A stretch of DNA of 64,000 nt from Bacillota bacterium (GTDB taxonomy: Bacteria; Bacillota; Clostridia; DSM-8532): contig JAEZTB010000026.1 of the NCBI GenBank assembly GCA_023443745.1, positions 1 to 64,000 on the forward strand, written 5' to 3'. Shown here piece by piece: positions 1-9,353 of this stretch (position 1 is the stretch's first letter; each line of letters begins with the position of its first letter). The translations under genes were made by a program, and so were the position numbers. The notes under the pieces are model-generated. The model was not told the origin of the DNA. It searched no databases and saw only the letters and a program-made list of their open reading frames with translations.

Positions 1-874
1 TGAGCATCAATATCCGTATCTTTTCTTCTGCGAAAGGCAGCTTTCTTTCCCATGCCCATTTTTTCGGTTTCTCGAATTCCTTTGCACGCCTGCCGTTAAA
101 GGTGATGGCACGTATTCCGTCTGGGACAGCTTGTGCCAGACTTTTTATACTTACTTGCAGCCGCTTTTTCAACTCCGGATCACGATCTATTTTTGATAAC
201 TCGCCACTATCCAACCGACGATACCAAAACAACACCAGTTCCACATGCACAGGACGGTAGCTCTTAGCCAGCATTTTCAACCAGAATTGATAATCCTCCC
301 AAAGATTTTTTGTGGCATCGGTGTAAATGTCGGGATCGTCAAAGACCTCTTTTCGGATTGCGCCTATGTAACTTATAATGTTTTCCTTGCGCATCCTTTC
401 AGAACTAAATTCTTTTTTCCATTCATACTCTAAACCCCCGAATCCTACCGAATCGCTGTAACTCCACATCGCTTCGGGGTTTCTCTTGAGCGCCCAATAC
501 ATATATTCCACATAGGTCGGTTCAATCAGATCATCCGCATCTAAAAAGATGATAATATCAGTTTTACTTTCCCGGATTCCATGTTTTCGGGCACTTACTG
601 CACCCCCATTTTTCTGGTGGAGCACGTGCATACGGGCATCCTCCCGCGCAAGCTCTTCAAGCATCTCAACGGACGCCTCATCGGGGCTTCCATCGTTCAC
701 CACAATCCATTCATACCACGGAAACGTTTGGTTCATTACGCTATTGAACGTTTGCTCAAAATACTTCCCCGCATTGTAGTACGGTGTGATGATGCTGACA
801 AGCGGAACGATACCTACTGCTTCATATCTTTTCTTTCTAATACGACCGGGTTCTAGTTCGTAATGAAACGCCAT
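1..874 (-). CDS. Family 2 glycosyltransferase, 3' end cut by window
   Basis: The minus strand is open from an ATG at 874 to the window edge, so the C-terminus is missing. The N-terminus reads as a GT-A fold: a PLVSIITPYYNAG strand near residue 30, IVVNDGSPDE for nucleotide binding, and a FLDADD metal-binding DxD motif about 80 residues later. I chose 874 because AGAGGA lies six bases upstream; an in-frame ATG at 889 is the alternative. It likely transfers an activated sugar during surface-polysaccharide assembly in the cytoplasm. The ABC exporter genes lie just upstream in the same direction. Donor and acceptor cannot be read from sequence. Confidence 0.88.
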   Translation of the reverse strand, partial: MAFHYELEPGRIRKKRYEAVGIVPLVSIITPYYNAGKYFEQTFNSVMNQTFPWYEWIVVNDGSPDEASVEMLEELAREDARMHVLHQKNGGAVSARKHGIRESKTDIIIFLDADDLIEPTYVEYMYWALKRNPEAMWSYSDSVGFGGLEYEWKKEFSSERMRKENIISYIGAIRKEVFDDPDIYTDATKNLWEDYQFWLKMLAKSYRPVHVELVLFWYRRLDSGELSKIDRDPELKKRLQVSIKSLAQAVPDGIRAITFNGRRAKEFEKPKKWAWERKLPFAEEKIRILML

Positions 875-908
875 TCTCTTTCCTCTCATGAACACACCTA
901 TGCTTGGA

Positions 909-1640
909 TTAGCTTTGGGTGTATTTCTCACATACCTCTTGCGCATTCCCGTCCATCATAACACGCCCTTTCTCAAGCCAAATCGCTCGGCTGCACAGGC
1001 GCATAACCTGATCGATAGAATGGGAAACAAAAATGATGGTCGTTCCGCTTTGAATAATCTTCTCCATTCTCTCATGACATTTCTCCTGAAACTTATGGTC
1101 TCCTACACCAAGGATTTCGTCTACAATCAAAATATCCGGTATCGTTGTAGTCGCAATCGCAAAGCCCAGTCGAGCCACCATGCCTGATGAATAGTTCTTT
1201 AAGGGAAGATCAACAAACTCCCACAACTCGGCAAAGTCAATAATGCTCTCGAACTGTTCACGCATATGCGCCCTGCTGTGACCTAAAACAGCTCCGTTCA
1301 AGTATACGTTTTCCCTTGCAGACAGTTCAACATCAAAACCTGCACCGAGTTCTATCATAGGTGCTACCGTTCCCTTGACCGCTATGCTGCCTTGGGTAGG
1401 CTTTATGACCTGCGCAATAGTTTTTAGCAGTGTACTCTTACCTGAGCCGTTCAAGCCGATGACGCCTAGCGCCTGCCCTCTTTCAATTGAAAAGGAAACG
1501 TCTTGAAGCGCCCAAAACTCTTCAAACATAAGCTGCCTTTTAAGGAGCCTTATCATGTATTCCTTTATGTTATCTATGTGTTCGGGGCTTTTATTGAACA
1601 TCATGGAAACATTTTTCGCCTCTATTATGATTTCGTTCAA
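909..1640 (-). CDS. Polysaccharide ABC exporter, ATP-binding subunit (Wzt/TagH type)
   Basis: This ATPase should drive export of a lipid-linked polysaccharide or teichoic-acid-like polymer with the permease encoded 13 bases upstream. Visible motifs are Walker A GLNGSGKST (residues 62-70), signature YSSGMVA (150-156), Walker B ILIVDE (170-175) and the H-loop histidine near 207. The 243-residue length means there is no C-terminal carbohydrate-binding domain of the kind found in long Wzt proteins, so chain-terminus recognition is not expected. Translation appears to start at TTG, seven bases or so after a strong AGGAGGTGAG ribosome-binding site that overlaps the end of the permease gene, suggesting translational coupling. 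Confidence 0.93.
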   Translation of the reverse strand: MNEIIIEAKNVSMMFNKSPEHIDNIKEYMIRLLKRQLMFEEFWALQDVSFSIERGQALGVIGLNGSGKSTLLKTIAQVIKPTQGSIAVKGTVAPMIELGAGFDVELSARENVYLNGAVLGHSRAHMREQFESIIDFAELWEFVDLPLKNYSSGMVARLGFAIATTTIPDILIVDEILGVGDHKFQEKCHERMEKIIQSGTTIIFVSHSIDQVMRLCSRAIWLEKGRVMMDGNAQEVCEKYTQS

Positions 1641-1653
1641 GTAAACTCACCTC

Positions 1654-2439
1654 CTAAATGTACAGTATAAATCTATCCTGTTTGCGATAGAAAAACAGCA
1701 TGCCCAATGCTAAAATTACAAAACTAATTGACAAACATATCAAATGCTGCTCAAGGCTAGGAACAGTTCCGTACAGCACGATTTCGCGGAAATACCGAAT
1801 GTACTGCACCATTGGATTGGTTGTAAGCAGCCATGCAGCCTTATCCTGAAGCAGGGATTCTGGGTAAAACACGGGGGTTAGATACATCCACGCTAAAGTT
1901 ATTACGCCATATAGATGCGCCGTATCCCTAAAAAAAACCATAACGGTTGAGAGCATCATCGCAAGACCAACCGCAAACATTACGATAAACAGAACAATGA
2001 CCGGCGTTAGAATTAGTGTTGCATAAAACTTTGCTCCGGTCACAATCATGACCAACATCATTGCAATTAATGAAAAAGACAGATTAACAGCACTTGATAG
2101 AACCTTGGAAACAGGAAAAAGGTATTTTGGAATATAAACCTTTTTTATGAGGCTTGCGTTTCCGGTAATGGAATGTAACCCATTGATAGTCGATTCTGTA
2201 ACAAAGGAAAACAAAAGATTCCCCGAGAAAAAGTAAATTGGGAAATTTTTTATGTCAATCTGAAATAGGTTTGAAAAGACGAGCGTCATAACCGCCATCA
2301 TCAGAATGGGGTTCAAGAGCGTCCACAGTAGACCTAAGAAGGAGCGCCGATATCGAACCTTAATATCTCTGATAACCAATTCATATAGCAAGCCCTTATA
2401 CCTTAATAACCCAGCAATTAACCCTTTAAATTTCGGCAT
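1654..2439 (-). CDS. Polysaccharide ABC exporter, permease subunit (Wzm/TagG type)
   Basis: A 261-residue ABC-2 type membrane protein with about six hydrophobic segments. The N-terminal ELVIRDIKVRYRRSFLGLLW stretch is characteristic of the Wzm/TagG/RfbA family. It forms the membrane channel with the ATPase encoded directly downstream and exports a completed glycan across the cytoplasmic membrane. The gene is preceded by GAGGTAATTTTAGAT before ATG. It lies 16 bases after the glycosyltransferase gene at 2456-3265, so the three form one operon. The polymer exported is unknown. Confidence 0.93.
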   Translation of the reverse strand: MPKFKGLIAGLLRYKGLLYELVIRDIKVRYRRSFLGLLWTLLNPILMMAVMTLVFSNLFQIDIKNFPIYFFSGNLLFSFVTESTINGLHSITGNASLIKKVYIPKYLFPVSKVLSSAVNLSFSLIAMMLVMIVTGAKFYATLILTPVIVLFIVMFAVGLAMMLSTVMVFFRDTAHLYGVITLAWMYLTPVFYPESLLQDKAAWLLTTNPMVQYIRYFREIVLYGTVPSLEQHLICLSISFVILALGMLFFYRKQDRFILYI

Positions 2440-2455
2440 ATCTAAAATTACCTCA

Positions 2456-3265
2456 CTATTTATTCCGATAATATCGTCTCTTAATTTTTTTTAAGATGGT
2501 TTGCGGAATTAAGCCCACAATCAAAGGTTTTAAAGCGTACGGTATTCCCCGAGGCATCAATCTCATCCGATGAAAGCCCAGTAGCTTAACAAACACTTCG
2601 TTCAAGCGATACCTATATTGGCGCCTTTGATAGGTTTCCCTATCCACCCTGTACAAATATAGAACATCTCGCAAATTAACACCTATATATCCCGCTACAT
2701 ACAGCCGCATCAGCAAATCATAATCTTCACACCGATAGGCTCGCTGCTCTTGAGAATAACCGTTGACCGCTTGAAGTGCTTGCGCACAAAACATAACTGA
2801 TGCGTGTAAAAATGGCAAAGTAAATAAAAAATCTTTTTTCTGAGGAAATTCACAAAACCAATAATATTCACCATCCTCTGTTGTATCCCGTTCAAAGTAC
2901 CTTGCTCTGCTACCAACAAAAGCATATTCCGAATGTGCTTCTAAAAACGCGACTTGCTTTTCAAGCCTTTCCTTACAGCTATAATCGTCCGCATCCATCA
3001 TGGCAATATATTTTCCTTTGGCACATTCAATGCACTTATTTCTCGCTCCCCCAGCTTTAAGGTTTGTGGAGTTTCTGAGCAGAACAATTCGGTGATCTCT
3101 TTCACAAATTGCTTGCAGTCCTGCAAAAATATGCTCATCAGAGCAATCATCACAAATAATAAGCTCAAAGTCTGTGTATGTCTGATTCAAGATGGATTCG
3201 ACAGCAAACTCCAACACCTGCAAATTTACGTTGTAAACAGGCATAACCACAGAAACTTTCGCCAT
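2456..3265 (-). CDS. Family 2 glycosyltransferase
   Basis: A 269-residue GT-A glycosyltransferase. The N-terminus VSVVMPVYNV, the FELIICDDCSD strand (residues 33-43) and the metal-binding DADD at 91-94 define the catalytic domain; no membrane anchor is evident. A ribosome-binding site AGGAG lies seven bases before ATG. It is the first gene of a three-gene operon with the Wzm/Wzt exporter, implying a role in building or capping the exported glycan. The roughly 240 bases upstream hold no gene. Sugar specificity is not predictable. Confidence 0.92.
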   Translation of the reverse strand: MAKVSVVMPVYNVNLQVLEFAVESILNQTYTDFELIICDDCSDEHIFAGLQAICERDHRIVLLRNSTNLKAGGARNKCIECAKGKYIAMMDADDYSCKERLEKQVAFLEAHSEYAFVGSRARYFERDTTEDGEYYWFCEFPQKKDFLFTLPFLHASVMFCAQALQAVNGYSQEQRAYRCEDYDLLMRLYVAGYIGVNLRDVLYLYRVDRETYQRRQYRYRLNEVFVKLLGFHRMRLMPRGIPYALKPLIVGLIPQTILKKIKRRYYRNK

Positions 3266-3509
3266 ATTCTTTCTCCTACAAATAATTTTAAGGTTAACTA
3301 ATCAATTACCTTGCAGCATCGCATAAAGCCAAAGGCATGACAACAGACACTTTGTCAAGTATATATCTTACTACACGATTAGGCAAGAGAACCCAAATTG
3401 GAAGATACTATGCCAATTATTGCATTCTTCAACGGACATTCTACATATTACTTCTTACCACATAAACAGCTATTTTGGAAGCTTCAGTTTTATAATCCTG
3501 TATTTTACA

Positions 3510-3863
3510 CTATAGTAGAGTAAAAACCCTACAAGATCTTGATATTAGAGGATTTAGTATCGTTATAAAAAGCGTGTAATTTTTACTTCTATCTGCTTTG
3601 TCATCAAACTTTATGTATGAAGCAAATCCGAATGAACTCCTCTCTGTCAACGATAATTCGTTTCTAGCGGGCAATGTATGCAAACCCTTTACAAAATCAA
3701 GTTCCCGCAAAACCGTCGATTCCAAGTCAATTTCAGGGTACTCGTCATTCAACCTTATATAGTCGAATAGGTTCGGATCTTTGAACGTGTCGAAAGGTAT
3801 CTTATCGATATTGCTGATTTGTGTGTTGGCAAGTTCATTTCTCTCAATCGCTTTGCGTGAGAC
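3510..3863 (-). pseudogene. Remnant of a DUF1016 (YhcG-like PDDEXK nuclease) gene
   Basis: Reading this frame from just after a stop codon at 3864-3866 gives a peptide with IPFDTFKDPNLFDYI and DLESTVLRELDFV. These resemble the conserved FKDP...DLExAILxELExF block of DUF1016/YhcG family nucleases. No start codon or N-terminal domain is present. Past the block the similarity leaves this frame: short matches to the expected LDLL strand and a KGQMEL-like motif appear in another frame interrupted by stops. I read it as an eroded internal fragment of a roughly 350-residue protein. Such genes often travel with restriction or defence loci, but nothing else of that kind remains here. The family call is from memory of the motif and needs a profile search. 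Confidence 0.55.
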
Positions 3864-3895
3864 CTAACTAATTATGCTTTAGCAATATGCTGAAT

Positions 3896-5701
3896 TCAGT
3901 GATTATTGATTGAAAGTTGCCCCCTCACAACCCCATTACACACAAACCCCAGCCCCAACAGAACCCAGAATATAGGCGCTACACCAACTACACTGTCATT
4001 AAAGAATCCGGCCGCTAAATAGCCGCAAACGGCTATGAATATAGCCGCTCCTGATAGGCTCAGGAAGCTATTATCCATATTCTTAATATAGAGCTTAATG
4101 CTTTGCACCGCATAGAAGCCCCATAAAGCAAGAACTAAAATAAGCGAAAGTGCACCTGTATTTAAGGCAATTTGCAAATAGAGGTCATGAGGCTTGTCCA
4201 CTACCATTTGAGCGGTTCCGTAGGCTCTGATCTTCCCTATATAGTCATTTTGGGGGAATTCTATGGCATAGGTATCCGGGCCATAGCCAAAAAAAACAGC
4301 CTTTTTTAGCATGGGCAAGCTTCTGGACCAAATGTACCCTCTGGCAGATCCGAGTCGCTCATTTCCTGCAAATCCGAAAGTAGCAGGTTTCTTAATCTGG
4401 TTTGGTTCATCCCCGTTTATCCCGATAAGCTTAAACGAGCCTTCCTCGCCCCTTAAATTAAACTGAACCTGCTTTTGGTTAACAGTAATGACATCTCCCT
4501 TAAGAACTAAGACATAATCCTTGTATTGTGGATCAGCAAATGTAATAGTTCTACTATCGTCCGCATTATCAGCCATATCGTATTTCAGGGCTTTGTCCTC
4601 ACCGTCATATAAATACAGGCGGGACTCCTCGTTCATCTTCATAACCAAAGTCTCTGTCGCGCTAACTATAGAAGCGCTGTTTTCTTCCATAATAATATCC
4701 TGCAGATCAAAGAACTGTGTTTCATTCTTGGAATCCTGGGTGAACTCGGATAAAATTCGATCGGTCAGTGCTCCTTTTAGCACGAAGTTCATACCAAAGA
4801 ACAACACAATGAAAGCTCCTGCTACCACCGAAACTAAAAGCTTTCTTCTAAAAATGGCCTTTCTAAAGAGGATGATGGCAAGAAGGACAGAAACACCTAA
4901 ACCCACCAATCCTGCACGGGAACGGCTCCCAAACAGGCTTATGATGAGAACGACGGTTAATAACGCCGAGCCTGCTTTTAAGTAGGGTTTCTTTAAGTAA
5001 AAAATAGACACAAAAGCAATGGGAATCATCAGTGCCATATAGCTGCCTATGTAGTTGGTATTACTAAACGTGGAGTAAACCGCATTTTTTTCAAACCGGA
5101 AGCTGAGACTATCAGCTATCTCATGGTAAACCTCTGGAAGGATCAAATGCTTGCCAAAGGTGGATTTGAATAGATCCATCTCCAAAAACTGAAACACCCC
5201 GATAACCCCAATAACAGAGGCCGAAATGAGAAGCGCCCCTAAAAGAAACTTAATCTGAGATTCAGTTCTCACAAGGTTATAAGTGATAACCATTAAAGCC
5301 AGATAGCAAAGAAGCGCCAGCATGCCCTCATAGCGGGCTACAAAGCCTCTTAATGCAATTTGCGGGTTTTTTGAAAAAATTGTAGATAAAATAATAAGCA
5401 CAGCATAGATTGCGGTTGGAACATAGAAGAAGCTTTTTTTCAGCTCGAAGCCCTTGATAAGAGTATGAACCAGATAAAAGATAGCAGCCATGACAGTGCC
5501 TATAATGAGCCATTGACTTTTGTAATAGTTAAAGAAATCGGTGTAAGTGGGCTCCCCGTACCAGTTTTTGATTTCAATGGGGCTTAAGTTCACCAGCTTC
5601 ATAAAAACGATCAGCGGTACTATGGTAATAACAAAGGCAATGGGCAATATGTAAAGGTTTCCCGGATTATCTTGTCTTAATTTAGCAGATTTCTTCGACA
5701 T
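3896..5701 (-). CDS. O-antigen ligase / Wzy-type polymerase family membrane protein
   Basis: About 601 residues with ten or more membrane segments and one long extracytoplasmic loop (roughly residues 310-460) rich in polar residues, the layout of the Wzy_C/WaaL superfamily. The RSRAG motif before the loop and the GYGPDTY motif after it are typical of this group. Such proteins ligate or polymerise lipid-linked glycan repeats on the outer face of the membrane. I start at ATG 5701, where AGCGAGGT precedes, rather than 45 bases upstream. It sits between the exporter operon and other glycosyltransferases, consistent with surface-glycan assembly. Confidence 0.87.
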   Translation of the reverse strand: MSKKSAKLRQDNPGNLYILPIAFVITIVPLIVFMKLVNLSPIEIKNWYGEPTYTDFFNYYKSQWLIIGTVMAAIFYLVHTLIKGFELKKSFFYVPTAIYAVLIILSTIFSKNPQIALRGFVARYEGMLALLCYLALMVITYNLVRTESQIKFLLGALLISASVIGVIGVFQFLEMDLFKSTFGKHLILPEVYHEIADSLSFRFEKNAVYSTFSNTNYIGSYMALMIPIAFVSIFYLKKPYLKAGSALLTVVLIISLFGSRSRAGLVGLGVSVLLAIILFRKAIFRRKLLVSVVAGAFIVLFFGMNFVLKGALTDRILSEFTQDSKNETQFFDLQDIIMEENSASIVSATETLVMKMNEESRLYLYDGEDKALKYDMADNADDSRTITFADPQYKDYVLVLKGDVITVNQKQVQFNLRGEEGSFKLIGINGDEPNQIKKPATFGFAGNERLGSARGYIWSRSLPMLKKAVFFGYGPDTYAIEFPQNDYIGKIRAYGTAQMVVDKPHDLYLQIALNTGALSLILVLALWGFYAVQSIKLYIKNMDNSFLSLSGAAIFIAVCGYLAAGFFNDSVVGVAPIFWVLLGLGFVCNGVVRGQLSINNH

Positions 5702-5821
5702 ACATGACCTCGCTTGTCCAGACTTTTCCTGACAATATAGTAACATAACATGGAGGCCTTTATCAAAGATTTAATCATAATGTAATAGAGAAGCCTCGAC
5801 CCGTAATAGGCTACGCGAAGC

Positions 5822-6202
5822 CTAGTGACTTTCTTCCTTCCTACCTACTAGCTCCTGCAGCTCTCCCTTTAAAAGCGCAATCTCCTGAACCAGCTTCTTA
5901 ATGCGGCTGGCCTGGCGGGATACGGCAACAGTGAGAGCAAAAACCATGAGGAGCAGCAGAAAAATAACGCAGAGGAACAAGGCGTTGACAGGCAGCTCGA
6001 TCTGAAGCACTTCTGCCACAAAATATAAAGTACCGGGGAAAATGGACATGACCACAAAGCTTACACTTGTAAGAAGCCAGGTAAGGGCGTATTTAAGCTC
6101 AAGCTTTTTGGTTCGGACCATATTGACTATAAAAAGGAAGAAGCAGACCGAACCGATAATGAGAACCGTATTTAAAAAGCTGCTCAGGGTCGGATTATTC
6201 AT
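5822..6202 (-). CDS. DUF2304 family membrane protein
   Basis: A 126-residue protein with three hydrophobic segments followed by a basic, coiled C-terminal tail (about residues 90-126). It matches DUF2304 proteins, which typically sit beside a GT2 dolichyl-phosphate-mannose-synthase-like enzyme. Its start codon overlaps the end of the glycosyltransferase gene by eight bases, so the two are translationally coupled. A role as membrane partner of that glycosyltransferase is inferred from the pairing; no enzymatic motif is visible. Confidence 0.85.
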   Translation of the reverse strand: MNNPTLSSFLNTVLIIGSVCFFLFIVNMVRTKKLELKYALTWLLTSVSFVVMSIFPGTLYFVAEVLQIELPVNALFLCVIFLLLLMVFALTVAVSRQASRIKKLVQEIALLKGELQELVGRKEESH

Positions 6203-6905
6203 TTTCTGTCACCACGCTTTTCTTGGATATGGCCGCAATCATAATGGCCAGGCTCACTTTAATCATATAATAGACAGCTTTCCGGTTTGTAATGGAGGAA
6301 ACGCCTCCCTCCCTGGATTTCATGATGACGGGCATTTCGGTGACCTTCAGCTTATTGCGAAGAACCGTCACAACGGTCTCCGGCTCGGGAAAGTCCTTGG
6401 GGTATTCATTGGCAAACAGGCGTATCACATTGCGGTTGCAAGCTCTAAAACCCGAGGTTGGATCAGTAATTCGTTTCCTTGTCAAAAGCCTGATGAGCCA
6501 GGAGAAATACTTAATACCCACACGCCGGGACTTGGAGGACTGGAAGCCCTCGTTTTCAATGAACCGGGACCCAATACAAAGATCATTACCCTCTTCCAAG
6601 CGTTTTATAAGGAACCGGATAAACTGAGGATCGTGCTGACCATCCCCGTCCACCTGTACAGCGGCATCATATCCCTTGTAGAAAGCGTAGCGATAACCGG
6701 TCTGGACAGCTCCGCCAATACCTAGGTTGACAGGCAGGCTGATGACCTTGACGCCATGCTCACGGCACACAGCCTCGGTATTATCCTTCGAACAATCGTT
6801 GATGACCACAATATCATAATCCTCCCCCGTCTCCTTAAGGGAATTGAAGAGCTTGGGAAGGTTGTCTGCTTCGTTATAGGCTGGAATAATAATCAAAGTT
6901 TTCAT
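6195..6905 (-). CDS. GT2 polyprenyl-phosphate glycosyltransferase (DPM1/GtrB-like)
   Basis: A 236-residue GT2 enzyme. It opens with TLIIIPAYNEADNL, has DIVVINDCSKDNT (31-43) and the metal-binding DGDGQHD motif at 86-92, all as in dolichyl-phosphate mannose synthases. There is no C-terminal double membrane anchor; the adjacent DUF2304 protein may provide membrane attachment. The probable reaction is transfer of a nucleotide sugar to undecaprenyl phosphate, making the lipid donor used by the GT39 enzyme whose gene overlaps its start by four bases (ATGA). Confidence 0.9.
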   Translation of the reverse strand: MKTLIIIPAYNEADNLPKLFNSLKETGEDYDIVVINDCSKDNTEAVCREHGVKVISLPVNLGIGGAVQTGYRYAFYKGYDAAVQVDGDGQHDPQFIRFLIKRLEEGNDLCIGSRFIENEGFQSSKSRRVGIKYFSWLIRLLTRKRITDPTSGFRACNRNVIRLFANEYPKDFPEPETVVTVLRNKLKVTEMPVIMKSREGGVSSITNRKAVYYMIKVSLAIMIAAISKKSVVTENE

Positions 6906-8188
6906 GCGTTATCCGTGTGCACCCGCTTTAGTATTTTCTTAGAAAAAAGCTCAGCCAGAGAACATAGCAAATGAGCCGCTCCTACCATGATAAAGAACAT
7001 GATCAGATAAGCAAATCTGGAATCAGGCACAAAAAGAAGCTGCAAACACAGAATAGCCAGCCCGTACACATAGAACCAGACGGCGCGGCTGCTCTTTATG
7101 GCATGCCAGATCATGCCCAAGATACCCGAATAAAGTACAAAAAAGTGTGAAAAGAAATACATGTCCTTGTATGCGGGTGAAACAACATGATGGAGGAAGG
7201 GCTTCCAGAACAATAATTCGGTTTTTCCGAGGGTAAACCACTTGATGTAGAGCCAAGGGTCCGTTTTTAAGCCATTTATGATCCTCTGAATGCCCAGAGC
7301 CTGCTGCTTTTCGTTGTTACCCCTGATACTGTCGGTAACATCCTTGAAATAATCCTGAAAGTAGGGATAGGTGCCCGCAAGCAAGGGGTTACCCGAGGCT
7401 TTTGCCGTTAAAATAAAGGAACCTAATACCATGATATTTCGAATCCACCAAGGTGCCATGACTGCAACAAAACCAATGGTCTGCATTAAAAAGAGCTTGA
7501 AAAGCAATTTTAATGGAAATCCACCTTGTGACTTCTTCCTGTTAAACAGATTGTTTAAAATAATAAACATAAAAGGCAGAATGAATAGGGGCAAAAGAGT
7601 TGGACGAATGAGGATATGAAGGCCGAAGGCTACACCGGCCAGAAGATTATGACCCGTTTTTCGAGATTCGAAGGCCAGGGCTACCAGATAAAAATATATG
7701 AGCATGGTGAAAAGAGCTAATATTTCTGTTAAAAGCTGCATGCAGGAAAGGACATAGCTCGGGTAAACAGCTACGAAAAATGCGGCCAGAAGGGCCATTC
7801 CCTCTTTTTTAAAAGCTTTGTTAACGAAAGCAAAGGCCACTATTACAGAGAGACTGCCTGCAATGATCTGAAGAAGACGAACTGCGGTGATCTGGAGAAA
7901 CTTATCCCCCACTACCTTATAAACCGCCGCAAGAAACAATGGATAGCCGGGCATGACCCGAGCGTTGGAAATTCCGGGATTCCCCCCATAAGGATTGCCA
8001 TCGTACCAATAGCCATATATGCCATTATCTACGATTTGGTGGGACATGAGCCAATAGTTTCTGGGGTCGCTGGTTAAGGACATATTGTCCTTCTCTTTTA
8101 GAAAATACAGTCCTCTGAGACCCAGGGCCAGCAGGAAAATAGCCAGTAGAATAATAATAACGGTTCGGTTCGTATTCTTTTGCTTCAT
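6902..8188 (-). CDS. GT39/ArnT-type lipid-linked-sugar glycosyltransferase
   Basis: A 428-residue polytopic protein with about ten membrane segments. The first extracytoplasmic loop carries SDPRNYWLMSHQIVD, an acidic motif of the kind used for catalysis by PMT/ArnT family enzymes. Such enzymes take a sugar from polyprenyl phosphate and attach it to protein or glycan outside the cell. Its position at the head of a four-base-overlap chain with a DPM1-like synthase and DUF2304 protein supports a synthesis-then-transfer pathway. Acceptor unknown. Confidence 0.85.
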   Translation of the reverse strand: MKQKNTNRTVIIILLAIFLLALGLRGLYFLKEKDNMSLTSDPRNYWLMSHQIVDNGIYGYWYDGNPYGGNPGISNARVMPGYPLFLAAVYKVVGDKFLQITAVRLLQIIAGSLSVIVAFAFVNKAFKKEGMALLAAFFVAVYPSYVLSCMQLLTEILALFTMLIYFYLVALAFESRKTGHNLLAGVAFGLHILIRPTLLPLFILPFMFIILNNLFNRKKSQGGFPLKLLFKLFLMQTIGFVAVMAPWWIRNIMVLGSFILTAKASGNPLLAGTYPYFQDYFKDVTDSIRGNNEKQQALGIQRIINGLKTDPWLYIKWFTLGKTELLFWKPFLHHVVSPAYKDMYFFSHFFVLYSGILGMIWHAIKSSRAVWFYVYGLAILCLQLLFVPDSRFAYLIMFFIMVGAAHLLCSLAELFSKKILKRVHTDNA

Positions 8189-8226
8189 TAAGGAGCTCCT
8201 TGTCCCATAATTTCACAAAGAGTATA

Positions 8227-9342
8227 TCACTTGAGTGCATTCTCAGCAAGCTTGTTGATTTCATCCGAGCGTACTCTGTCAATGAGCTCCTTACAGTCCC
8301 TTCTGAAGCTCTCGGGATTGGTCATATATTGTTTCTTGGCTATGGCATCGGTCATGAAGGTATTACCCTTGTTGCTGTAATGGGTGATATCCAGGTAAAT
8401 ATCAATATCCTCGGTGAGTTCGAAGACATTCTGAAAATTATAGACTTCAACATTATCGTAGGCCGTGGCTTTGTCTACCACATAGGTAAGAGCCTCCAGC
8501 TTGTCCTCTAGTATATTCTTTTGATCAAGAAGCTTGAACCAGAGAATGGATTTGGGCGGGAACAAAAGGACAAAGCGCGTATCAGGGTATTTTTCGATGG
8601 TTTTTATAAGCTCCTCATCAACGGTTTTTTGGATAACCTCAAGAGGAAGGTGGTTGATCTTGTCAAAAACATCCTTCTCACCTAGGTACAGGTCCTTGTA
8701 ATCCTTCAGCAAAAGATCCCGGCCAAAGCGCTGCCAGTTCCAGGTATTAAGGACTTCTCTGTCGGTTATAAAGTATTTGTAGGGATTAACGCCCGTTTTC
8801 CTCATTTGATATTGCTTCAACGCCAGATAGAAGTTATTGTGGTTGACGACGTATTTCCAGTCATTGATGACTTTTTGATCATACATGTATTCCGGGAGCT
8901 TGACATTCTTGGTATAAAGCTCTCCCAAAGGGATGTCCACGGTACGATAGTCGATACCCCAAATAACGGTTTTCACATCCTTGTATTTCTGGGCTATATC
9001 CAGAATCATCTTCTGCTCGGTGATATAGGATGCATTCAGGGGCAGCCGCAGCGCCTTGGCCCCCAGCTTTTCGCTGACGTATTTATCCGAAAAGTTTTCA
9101 ATCATGGAGGTACCCAGAATGATGGTATCATAGTCCTCGTGGCGTGCCATGCCGGGGATTTGAAAACGCTCGTTGGGCACATAGATTCTTGGGCTCGGCT
9201 GTGTACCTAAAAAGAGATAAGGGTCGAATTTATACATAACCAAAACACCCGGCAATAAGGCTAGAACCAGTACGATGAAGCCCTTGGTAAAGAAGAGGGC
9301 CAAATTCTTTGCCTTATTTGGTTTTGGGTTGTTCTTTTTCAT
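8227..9342 (-). CDS. Membrane-anchored SGNH-like protein partnering MBOAT acyltransferase
   Basis: About 371 residues: a short basic N-terminus, one membrane helix (about 15-37), then an extracytoplasmic domain. DTIILGTSMIENF looks like an SGNH block I with its catalytic serine, and DITHYSNKGN near the C-terminus fits the block V Asp-x-x-His. AlgX/AlgJ- or DltD-like proteins of this build complete acyl transfer to a surface polymer after an MBOAT moves the acyl group across the membrane. The start at 9342 is set by an AAAGGATC ribosome-binding site; the MBOAT gene ends only 11 bases upstream. The exact subfamily is uncertain. Confidence 0.8.
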   Translation of the reverse strand: MKKNNPKPNKAKNLALFFTKGFIVLVLALLPGVLVMYKFDPYLFLGTQPSPRIYVPNERFQIPGMARHEDYDTIILGTSMIENFSDKYVSEKLGAKALRLPLNASYITEQKMILDIAQKYKDVKTVIWGIDYRTVDIPLGELYTKNVKLPEYMYDQKVINDWKYVVNHNNFYLALKQYQMRKTGVNPYKYFITDREVLNTWNWQRFGRDLLLKDYKDLYLGEKDVFDKINHLPLEVIQKTVDEELIKTIEKYPDTRFVLLFPPKSILWFKLLDQKNILEDKLEALTYVVDKATAYDNVEVYNFQNVFELTEDIDIYLDITHYSNKGNTFMTDAIAKKQYMTNPESFRRDCKELIDRVRSDEINKLAENALK

Positions 9343-9353
9343 ATGTGATCCTT

